DNA of 64,000 bases, from NCBI GenBank assembly GCA_035041965.1, contig JAPYMA010001406.1:124001-188000 (forward strand), written 5' to 3'. The position numbers and the translations under genes are program-made. Shown piece after piece: positions 53,995 to 64,000 of this stretch. Under the pieces are notes generated by a model. That model searched no databases and was not told where the DNA came from. It was given only the letters and a program-made list of their open reading frames with translations. The stretch is from Anisakis pegreffii (taxonomy: Eukaryota; Nematoda; Chromadorea; Rhabditida; Anisakidae). Every line of letters begins with the position of its first letter. The first letter of the stretch is position 1.

Positions 53995-56900
53995 ATCAAT
54001 TTATTTCTACCGAGGCGAATATTGGTGCTGTCGAAGACCACTCGGTTGGATTATGAACGAGAAAAATATGCGGAACTTACCGTTCGCCAGTTTCGTGCTA
54101 TGGTAAGTATCGCATATATTACCTTTATCATTTCGAATTAATTGGATATTAATTTGAGAAAATATCCGAGATGTATATATCGAATACTATTCTTATAGGT
54201 AAATGAATTCTGTTACTGATCAGCAATAAAATCAGTTGTTTCACTGGCAAACAACTGATTTTGCTAAATGAATTCGTTTTGATTGCTCTCTGCTTTTCAG
54301 TGTCTATCACAGTTTTTTATTTTTTTTTCTAATTGTAGCTTTGCAAAACAAATGGATGGGAAGTCAGAAAAAAACATAAAAAAGTACATCTTTTAGTGTA
54401 ATGAAACTGACAAATTCTAGCCGAAAATTTTTCTATTATTTTCTTTTTACAGTGCCATCTTGCTTTGGCACTTTACAAAAAGAAACTTTTTTCTGTGAAT
54501 ATTGATATAGAGATGCTTAGAGTGATCACGCATAATTTTCTTCCGTGTTTTCGTTGTTTATGTTTATCGGAATTGTGTGATATCTGAGTGAAGTGGACAG
54601 TCAAGATTGGTTATGGATGTTTGTTTTTGCAAGATGTTTATATTTTGTTGATTGCAGTTGAAAAGGAGAGGATCCGATTATGAAGCACTCAAAAAGAAGC
54701 ATTTCCAGCAGAAAGTTTGTGTGAATGCCATTTGTAAGGCTGTCACGTAAGTTTTCGTTCGTTTTACGTCTTTTACGCTGTTTTTATGCAGATTGCTAGA
54801 GGCTTTAATGTGACATAATTCAACGATAATGCTTTTACTGTAAATCTGTTCCGATCCATCCGTTGAATTCTTTAAATGAATTATGCAGGTTTACCATTCA
54901 ACTGATGATCACAATGAAACCAATACTTCAAGCGATGAAATACCCGTAAAGTGAAATATAGCTGAAAATACCCGAACAATGTGCAAATTACCGATGCTGA
55001 TAGTTGAGTTTGCAGTGATAACGGAATCGAGGTGAGAGTGGTGAGTCGAGAAGGGTATGACAATGAAGCGGTTCGATGGGCAGATGCCGTGTTATCGGCT
55101 GGTGGTGATGGAACCTTTCTGATAGCGGCCGCAAAAATCAATGATCAAAAGCCTGTCATTGGATTCAATACTGATCCACACGGGTTCGTTTATATCCTCT
55201 TATGGAGAAACTGAACACGGTAACTTATCATGAAATACATTTGAACATTTATTCATGAAATTTGTTGCAAGTACATGAATGTGAGGTGATCCTCGGATGC
55301 TTACAGCTCATACTTTGGCGAATATTTGAATGCCAACAGTCGATTTCATATTAGATTTCCAATCTGAGAATGATTAATTGAAGAATGCATGATTCGTTCT
55401 TATTTGTATGTGCTTATTTTTGCAGTTCCGAGGGATATTTGTGCATCACACGAAAATCGAATTGTCCTGTTCGTGATGTTATCGATAAACTTCTCAGAGG
55501 TGAATTCAGGTCAGTGATTAAATTTTTTCGTATCGATGCCTTTTCATCTTTATTCGCCAATCATCTCATCTTAAGTAATTTATTGGAGTTGCTGGAACTT
55601 ATTGCAAGAAGAAAAACAGAGTTAATTTTCAGCTGGATGTGGCGACAACGAATTCGTGTAACGGTTCTCAAATGGGTGGAAGATAGCAATTGTGGTTCTG
55701 AAGCTGAAGATGAATTGTCCGAGAAAAGTGACAAATTGAGGAAAGCGAGGTTGGAAAATTACATTACTTGATATTTTCATTTGAAATTTGGTGTGGCATG
55801 AGACGAATGATCAGATAGTGGTTACTCGAACCAATAATGAAATTACAAAACCATTTTTGCATGTTCCCATTATCAAGAGTTTGATTCGATTGCGAAGTGG
55901 ATTCAAATTTTATGCAAGACGATTTGTTTTTCATTGAATGCAGCTGACATATTGAAGGTTATACCGTTCGGATTCATTCGACCCAGGAGTACCGGTGCTA
56001 GCGTTAAACGACGTTTTCATTGGTGAAAGTCATGCGGCACGAGTGAGTTATTACGACGTTCAAATAGACGATGGACCGATGTTGCGTCAAAAGAGTTCTG
56101 GATTGACTGTGTCGACGGGAACTGGATCAACTTCATGGTATAGTTTAGTTGTATCCAGTTTCTTCTATACATATAACAACCATATCTTCCATATATGTTT
56201 CCCACAAAACACTCTACGTTTTTGTATAATGAATGTTTATGCCTTAGAAGGAAGTTTTGTATGAGATTTCTTCCACTACTAAGTTTTTTTGAGCAGCGAA
56301 GGTGTTTGAGTGTATCAATCGTGGACCGATGTGTCGTCATGTTGGCAGTTTTTCTGATTTTAGTTTTGATTTGAATCGTTGAGCATGTTTCTATTCTCAT
56401 GGTTGCGGCCAGCATTGCATAAACTGCCAAATTATACATGTATTATTCAACTTCGCTTTCGAAACATCTTATGTCGTAGGTACATTCTGATAGATTCAAA
56501 CGTGAGACCTACTATTCCTTGCTTTCTGAAGCGGGGAAATTCCTAGCATGTTTCACACTTTATTCCTGAATGTGCATCTTTTGTTTGGAGAAAACAAAAT
56601 TGTTAACCTATGTTATCCCACGAAATTGATTTATTTTTATGCGTATGTGCCCGATCGTGACGATAATTCATTTGAGGAATTACAACATCAATCGTGTATC
56701 CGAACAACACATCAACGATATATTAGCCATTATGAAGCCAATGGGTCTTTTACGCGCTGAACCAACCGCTGAAATAACAGACGAAATTTGTAGGCGATTC
56801 AATGAAAAATTAACTTTCGATCCAAACTCGTCGAGTATGTTTATCGTTTTTGTATTTGTTTGTCATTTTCTGCGTTCAGTTCGGTCTTTTGACATGTAAT

Positions 56901-57462
56901 CAGCACTTGTTTTCAACTGTTGCGCAAATTCTTGGTCATGTTATCAATTATTTTCAAATGTCCTGCACTTGTATCATCCATATTTTCGTATCGTTGATCC
57001 TTGGCAAGTTTTGCTTTCGTAGGTGTTTACATCTGCGATGTATGAAAAACTGAGGTGACTGGATGCCACTGGCTTTGGAGTGTACTAAAATAAATTTGCG
57101 ACTTTATTCGAAAATGCAATTGAAAGAGTGTTTTCTGTTGTGCTCCGAGGGGAGGTTTCCAGATGCCTTGTTGGTTCAATTTGATGAGCAAATATTGTTA
57201 TTAAAAGATGATATGAAGACAACGACGATATCAATGTGACAACATTTCAGAGTTATCATTCACGGTACGTGATCCAGTTTTCAACGCAACATTCCCGTCA
57301 ATGGCGCCGCGAGGGTATGCGTCTCGTATTCGTGTACGGTCTCGTTGCAGTGATGCGCACTTGGTGTTGGATGGCGGTGTTTGTATACCGTTTAACTATG
57401 GCACTGAAATTGTTCTTGAAACGCATAAAGAAGATGCGCTACGTTCTGTGATGTTCTTATAG
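53995..57462 (+). CDS. NADK2: NAD kinase, mitochondrial type (NADK2)
   Basis: The predicted enzyme phosphorylates NAD to NADP using ATP; the NADK2 branch works in mitochondria of animals. Exons: 53995-54102 (ILVLSKTTRLDYE), 54658-54746, 55016-55183, 55426-55509, 55633-about 55727, 55987-56137, 56677-56834 and 57251-57462 (stop TAG), about 355 residues. Visible motifs in order: AGGDGTFL (nucleotide-binding GGDG), VIGFNTDP, SEGYLCI, WMWRQRIRV, ALNDVFIGE, SSGLTVSTGTGSTSW, NYNINRV and the C-terminal SRCSDAHLVLDGGVCIPF. These follow human NADK2 segment by segment. All junctions agree in phase except that the fifth exon must end in phase 1, which points to a GTGACA donor at 55728 and not the frame's later GTTGGA at 55750. 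The seventh exon uses a TTTGAG acceptor. The start is not certain: the first listed exon has no ATG. A tiny exon at 53903-53917 after a strong pyrimidine-rich acceptor would supply ATG in frame. No clear mitochondrial presequence is visible. Confidence 0.93.
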
Positions 57463-60400
57463 CGTTGTCATTAATGTGGTTCAAGGTGTATGTGTGTGTG
57501 TGTTTTGTTTTTTAACAAATGATGTGCCAATTTCTGAGAGAACACTTCATTATGTCAGTGGAGAACACATTAGTGCTGATTTATGTAAGTTGATTGTTTG
57601 AATTTGTACGGTGAATTTTTTATGAGTTGAGTTTCGTCACTAAATTCTAAAGAAAACTGAATTCCATACAGATATTCATTTATTTGATGGTTGGTTATTT
57701 CTGTTGTGTTGAATGCTGCTGTTAATATGTGATGAAGCGTTGCTTTGAGAACAACTTTGAATAATTCGATTAATTGATTAGAATCATTTCCGTCCCACAT
57801 TCCTAAATGTCGTTTTTGTAAATTTTGTAAATTTGTAAAGATAGCTTTGTAAAATTTATTTTTTTCTGCACCAAGCAGTAAGGATAACGTTTGAGTAAAA
57901 TGGCGCTGGACATAATGATTAACTGATTGAATTAATTGACTTAATTAGATGAATTGACTTGATTCGAACAGATCCATAAAAGTGCACAGTGAAATGAATC
58001 GTTTTGTGAGGTGGCAAATTCTATTGAGCGAAATCTAATGAAAACGCGATTATCAAGGAATGTGCGTTGCACTTTATGTGGTCTTAAATGTCATCATAAT
58101 AATCAGCGCATGAATCGACGATCATTTTTTTATATGTGGTTGATTTGCTGAACTGATGAGTCACCTCTTTTGTAAATATGAATATGTTTTCCTCTTCGAA
58201 TGCTTGCATTCACTTGCTCTTTGTTTTTTTTTTTTTGTAATATTTAGAAGGAATTTTATTGAGACTGGTGATAAAGGTGATAGAATTACAGATGATTTCT
58301 AAGGAACGATTGAGTGTTTTCATTGAATTGATAAATGAATTCCCTTTACATTTATACACTTCATTGTTGGAATGGTTGTTTTCGTTCAGTAATCGCTCGT
58401 TTTTGCTGTCTTAAGTGTTGGTATAGGTGTTGATAATATCATGAGAAGTTGAACGTTGACCTCATCAATTTCAAGTTAATGAATGTGCCAGTTGGAATTC
58501 TGACGGTGATATATTGTTCGGCTTCATGCAAAACTGAATGCTATATGAGAGGAGTGGTGCTCGTTCATGTGCAATATAAGCATGGTGAAGGTCGCGTTGT
58601 CAAGTGAAACATAACGCTAATTTGACGATAATTTCCTCCTGAAGATGCAGAAGTTTAAGGGGATAATCAGGTTTCTTGCATGACCTGACGGAATTGTATT
58701 GCAAATACCAGAATCCTTGAAAGTTTTTAAGGTGTTCGTCTGAGGAAATTTTACTCACGTTCTGTTTTGAACATAGCTTGGAAAGAGAGAATTTACTATT
58801 AGTCTCCGATATATTAATCGCATAAATTTGACGCAACTTTCTGCGATACATAGCGTTTCTCGCTGAATTCACTGTTTCCCCAGCATTGCTTTTTCGATAC
58901 GGTTGTGCATAATATTATCAATTGATTATCAATTCTTTTAACCTAACCTAGAGCTAAAGCATACGTAGAGAAGAGAAATATATGGTGATCACTGGGAAGT
59001 GTATGATTGAAAGCTGGAAATTACGAAAACAAACTCATATTTTCAAGTGTCACCTTAGAAATTCCAGAATTGTTTCAATATATACGAAATTTGATTGATT
59101 AGATGAAAACTTTCGATGTGGTCATTGGGAGAAACTTCAGAGAGAAGAATTTCTTCGTTTTGACGAGTGTGCGATAGCTGATTGGATTGCTCACTGAGTG
59201 TCATTCACCATTACTAGCTCGGTGCATTCATGAAGGAGGTAATAATTGCTTTTTTTATGTAATGCTGTTTTTGATCTGCTTTTCTTAAGCATGTTTTTGA
59301 TTGCAGTGTGCATCTGAGAGCTTAATTTCCGAGCATTTCGAGTAGTTTTTCGCTTCAAAGCGATACAGTTTCGCGGCAGAATCTCTGAAGGTTTTTTGCT
59401 ACAATATATTTGCTAGAAACTGAAGCACTTGTAAAACTTCTGAAAGATCGTCAACAATTTATCATGAAATAAACTTTGAACGATAGAAATTAGCTAACGA
59501 TAAGATGGGTTTTTGAGCATTCATTCATTTGTTCAGTAATAAATACATGTAAATGGGCCACTTTATGCACATTTCAATAAAATTGGAACACTCGAAATTA
59601 TGAAGCGCTTATAAACTGAATTCATATAAACACGATGCAATTTTACCACATATCAAGGAACGATAAGAACAATAAAACAATTGAGTTATTATTATTATAA
59701 TTATTATTACAAATAAAATTCTTCGGTATTACAGTCTTAATTAAAAACAAAACAAGAGGACGAAAATCTAACAATAATGATTCTAAAGAAACAATATGCT
59801 ATTCAGTTATTCTAAACATTAGTCAAATTGTAACCGTTCAGGAAACATACAATTAATTGTATTATCGATAACGAAAACATTAGAATTGTTTGGAACAATT
59901 TGATATTCTAAAATCGTTTCGCAAACAACATTCAGTACAGATTAAAAACCTAAAGAAACAATGCTAAAACGAAAAAAAGATGAAATGAATGACTAAAAAT
60001 ATCCATTAGAATAACACAGTCAATGCACAGAGTTCACATAAATTGCAGAATGAATTGATTGAAAAAAAAGAAGTAAATGAAAGTTTATAGAATATTTTAA
60101 CCACTTTAAAAGTACAATGCTGAAATATTCATAATAATTATTGAAAGCTTGCAGTAGCAAACAACAACTGAACGGAAGAAGTGGGTAAGTAGAGAGCAAT
60201 GATAGAGGTATATCAGTTTTATGGATTTGTTTTCATCGATTCTCATCAATCTACCATTTTGAGTTCTTTTCGGATATACCGTATTTGATGGAGATTTCGA
60301 TGAGATTCTCACGTCTTATTCCGTACATAGAGACACGAACGACCTTTACGGAGGGATTAATTTTCAAAATGACAAAATTACAAAATCACTCTAAAAGAAC

Positions 60401-61713
60401 GAAACAGTCAACTGTTTGCGATAAGCTGACAGAACGAAATACAACTTGTAAGATGGATCTGACAGATCAAACTTCGAAGATAAACACTTTCGACAGAACC
60501 TAGCAAATGAATAAGTAAACAATCGAGAACGAAGTAAACAGGAGTGAGTGTCTTACGTCAAGAACTTTTTGGCTAATTGAATTTATTCTTTTCAAAGACG
60601 GTGCTGATGAGCAACGAATACAATAACGCAATGTGCAAATGTGTGGACAATCAAGTCAGTCACAATCGGATAGTTACTTAAAAACTGCCATTACAATTCG
60701 GTGACTGTGATGTAATGCCGAAGCAAAGTGAGAATGGAATGCCGAGAAGCGAATCTCATACGCAACAAAAACTTATGTTCATTGCTTTATCATAACGGCT
60801 GCCCAATCAATGAATGTCGCCGATCACGTCTCAAAAAAAAAAATTTCAACAGATTTTCGACAGACAACTCAACTCAGTGATGATACTGCAGCAGTGGATG
60901 ATGGTAGTTTTGAATGCAAAGTCAAAGAGACGACTCTGTTAAATGGACACAGATGAATGCATTTATTTTGTACGTGTTAATTATTTATTATTTCATCTCT
61001 TTGTCAGCATTTACTTATGCGAAATGAAACGTCAAACCGGACAATACAAAATGAACGTTAATCTTACGAAAATCTTTCTTAGCACATACTCACATATGGA
61101 CATATACGTACAAATCATTTGACAATCACGAATTTTCATTTCAAATTTGCTTGAGAATTCATTATTTCACTTTGCATTTCGATCAATCGTTTCGAAGTAT
61201 CGCTTCAACGTTCACGTCAACTACCTTTGCATGATCGAATACTTCATTTGAGAGCGCTTCGAGATGTGAACCAAAAGCGCACCTAACGAACATCTTTAGC
61301 AGCAAGGAGTTGCAGTATCATACGGAGATTTCATGGCGAATTTTAGCGCGACGTTCGTAAGTAAGCAAATGAAACGATGTACACACGCAGATCAAAACAA
61401 CGACAAACAAAATGAAACTGACTCATCAATCACATCGAAAACGAAAATAAAATTAATAACTTCAAATGATGCAAAACAACAGCACCATTGTTACTATCTC
61501 ATCAATCATCAACAACAAATTTCAACAGTTCCATTCGTTCGACTAAAACTTCACAAGCTACAACAAACTCTGTCAATAATGCATGGAATCAATCATTCAT
61601 TGCCGTGAAATATTGCTTGTTGTTGTTGTTGTTGATGAACGTTTTAAAACCTTGGCACTACGACCAGCTATTGAATCAATAACAGCATTCATCACAAGTG
61701 TCACTTCAAACGC
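57463..61713. other. Convergent intergenic region between NADK2 and the cGMP-dependent kinase
   Basis: About 4.2 kb lie between two facing genes and should contain both 3' untranslated regions. No coding exon is recognisable. A T-rich run at about 58222-58237 and an ATT microsatellite at 59686 are present. An AATAAA in minus orientation near 60962 could serve the kinase transcript, but it lies about 750 bases past the stop. Confidence 0.6.
59686..59710. repeat. ATT trinucleotide run
   Basis: Eight or so ATT/ATA triplets with one interruption, in non-coding DNA. Confidence 0.75.
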
Positions 61714-63909
61714 TCAGAATCCCTCATCCCATCCCGAGAACTCATCTGGTGGAATGTCCTGATCAGGCGGATAATTGTCGAAATTGCTAACGTCAGCAGG
61801 ATTCGACACTTTCGGCAGTATTGGCGCTTTCAGTGTCTGTGACCTCAAGCCTTCCCAATCGAAACCCATGAACCACCTGCAAAAGAAATCGCTTAAGTTA
61901 TCTGTTTTCATCGCAAGCATTCTTTTCTTTCTTTCCTTCATCACCATAACTCTTAAAATCTTGAATGGTAAGAACATATCACAGTCGCATTGGATGGTAC
62001 GAAGGCTGACTGATGATTACAATCATAAATTCGATTTTAATCCATACGATACTTCAACTTGGACCGAAAAACCTACCGGTGTTTGCGTATATCGCCAACT
62101 CCACCGCTTCCCGAACCGAGTCGTTCACCAGGATTATCTTTACATAATTTCTTAACTAAAGCAGTTGCAGTCTTGCCGATTCTTCGATTCGGAATTTCCA
62201 ATGCATCAACACCTTTCAGAATGAGTGTGTAGGTTTTCATCGGATCGGATGCCTAAAGAATTGTGACATTGCAATTGATTTATTCGACATTTACACATAA
62301 AATAATTGATTTCTTCGATTGATTGTCAGCTGTTACACCGTAAATGCACCCAAACTGTGTTCAAATTCAGTTGAACGACAACATGAACGCTAGACAATGG
62401 AGTCAAAAAAAAAAGTTCGATATGCAATAACCACATTTCTGGGCACATATCAGATGTTTTCAATGGAATAACGTTAATAATTTCGTCTTTGGATGCAAGT
62501 GATCCTTTCAAAAACCAAGCAAAATAACCAATAGTAGTTTGTACCTGGAACGGCGGTCTACCGAGCATCAATTCGCATATGTAGATGCCGAGCGCCCAGT
62601 AATCGGCCGCTTGATCGTGACCTTTATTGAGGATGATTTCCGGTGAAACGTACTCTGGTGTACCACAGAACGTCCACGTTTTACGACCACTTGCCAGTTT
62701 CTTCGCGAAGCCGAAATCCACCTGAATTCAGGACAGTTTCTACGCATATGGTGAATGAAGGTTATTAACGTGATATTTTTGATGGAAAGCGGAATGGTTA
62801 TAATTTAGAGTGTGATGCGATGATGTTTCGAATGAACTAAATAATCCTCCTATCGAGATATGTCAATGAAGAACTCACAAGCTTGAGGTAACCGGTATTT
62901 GTGAGAAGACAATTTTCGGGCTTTAAGTCTCGATAGACGATACTCTTTCGATGCAAATATTCGAGTCCTTCCAGAACACAAGCCACATAGAAACGAGCTG
63001 TATAGTCATCGAAGTGACCCCGGTCCCTAAGTGTTGTCCATAGTTCACCACCCAAACATACTTCCAACAGCATATAGACGTATTTCGCATCACGGAATGT
63101 TTTATACAATCTGAATTAATGCAATCAATTAGATGCATGCAAAAGATATATTATACATTTGCGTGCAGGAGTTACGATACCTGCTGACTTCGCTTTCGAT
63201 ACCGCGACAGAGCGACGTGAGAATGATGTGATATTTGAGCAAATATCAACAGCAGATGCAAAAAGAAATTCACACTACAATTACTGGATTTCAATCAATT
63301 ATAAGGAGCTTTTCACTGGAACGACCGAAAAGAATCAAAAAAAAGTAAACGCTTCTCTACTGAAATGCTTAGAATGCGCATTTTGGTGTGATTTGTTCAG
63401 AAAGCAAAGAGGCATAATTTCATATTTTGACTAGTTAATCAGTGTTGCTGGATAATTCGCTTGTGGGTGAATTTCGACGAATAACGTGTAGAAATGAGGA
63501 AGGAACGACGACGCACTTAACAATCCAATCGGATCGTGTTTCCATCATGATATTTCTCTCGGCGAAGATATGCTCTTGCTGCCTTGTATCAACGATGTGT
63601 TTCTTCTTCAACGCCTTCAACGCGAACGTACGTGACTTATCACCGTTTATGCACACCTTCAAGCAATCGAACATTCAGTTTTTCATTTACTGCACACTTT
63701 CATATGATAATGTACGAGAGTGTTTGTTAAGGAGTTTCAGTTTAGAATTGATTAAGGGGGATCGCTAGGAAAAAGTAAAACCAACCATTTCAACTCGTCC
63801 AAAACCTCCAACACCCAAAGTAGCGAGTCGTTTGAGTTGCTTCAAGTGGACACCCGAGAATTCTTTCTCGATGGCCGCCTTTGATGGTGACGGCGGTTCT
63901 TGTGCAACT
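61714..63909 (-). CDS. PRKG: cGMP-dependent protein kinase (EGL-4/foraging/PKG family), catalytic half, 5' part outside window
   Basis: This is a serine/threonine kinase of the AGC class activated by cGMP; in nematodes the family acts in sensory neurons, feeding and body-size control. Six minus-strand exons join in exact phase: 63909-63786, 63656-63517, 63110-62879, 62721-62545, 62252-62077 and 61876-61714 (stop TGA), about 336 residues. Motifs in order: glycine loop [13 protein letters not shown]-binding lysine in [35 protein letters not shown], catalytic loop [18 protein letters not shown], activation segment [26 protein letters not shown], and the AGC tail [28 protein letters not shown] is also typical. 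The APE motif reads SPE here, which is uncommon. The first exon starts mid-protein in phase 2, so the dimerisation, autoinhibitory and two cGMP-binding domains must lie past 64000. Whether it is the EGL-4 orthologue or a PKG-2-like paralogue is undecided. Confidence 0.95.
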
Positions 63910-63964
63910 CTTAAAATATTTCACTCTATTACACTTTTCTGCGATCAAGCATTAACAACGTTCA

Positions 63965-63988
63965 AATGAATCACTCAAGTGATTCATT
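63965..63988. repeat. Perfect inverted repeat, 11-base arms
   Basis: Arms AATGAATCACT and AGTGATTCATT flank a two-base CA centre. It lies in the intron just upstream of the first visible kinase exon, so it could be a dimer binding site, an RNA hairpin in the pre-mRNA, or chance. Confidence 0.7.
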
Positions 63989-64000
63989 GCTGCTCCCAAA

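Noticed and set aside
56017..56439. Longest minus-strand open frame (140 codons)
   Set aside because: It overlaps a firmly identified NADK2 exon on the other strand and has no domain character; a shadow frame.
1..64000. tRNA genes, spliced-leader RNA genes, known conserved microRNAs, CRISPR arrays, transposases or viral genes
   Set aside because: I looked for B-box-like motifs, the SL1 core, common microRNA seeds and family motifs and saw none; a computed scan would be needed to exclude degenerate copies.

Overview
The window is eukaryotic, AT-rich nuclear DNA. It most likely comes from a nematode with a fairly large, sparse genome, possibly a spirurid-type parasite; that placement is an inference. 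The reasons are short phase-consistent exons, mostly TTTCAG-like 3' splice sites, large introns, a GPI-type ephrin of the nematode kind, and gene-poor spacing. No bacterial, viral, transposon or CRISPR signature was seen. Most open frames above 60 codons are chance frames in AT-rich DNA. The real genes are split into exons of 40-375 bases and were assembled by matching splice phases.

Four protein-coding genes can be supported. (1) 10208-16175 (+): a divergent group VI calcium-independent phospholipase A2 with a patatin domain and a reduced ankyrin region; one 5' exon end and one 3' junction remain unresolved. (2) 17665-19519 (-): an ephrin with the four-cysteine receptor-binding domain, a long Ser/His-rich linker and a C-terminal hydrophobic tail; its signal-peptide exon was not found. 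(3) 53995-57462 (+): a mitochondrial-type NAD kinase (NADK2), recovered through to its stop codon. (4) 61714-63909 (-): the whole catalytic half of a cGMP-dependent protein kinase; its cGMP-binding half lies beyond the right edge.

Layout: 1-10.2 kb has no recognisable gene; genes 1 and 2 converge tail to tail at 16.2-17.7 kb; about 34 kb from 19.5 to 54 kb holds only simple repeats and weak candidates; genes 3 and 4 converge tail to tail across 57.5-61.7 kb. The four proteins act in unrelated processes: lipid remodelling, Eph signalling, mitochondrial NADP supply and cGMP signalling. I see no sign of an operon or a dedicated multi-gene system. The most interesting points are the altered active-site motifs and reduced ankyrin region of the phospholipase, the ephrin tail and linker, the unusual splice junctions, and the size of the central gene-poor stretch.
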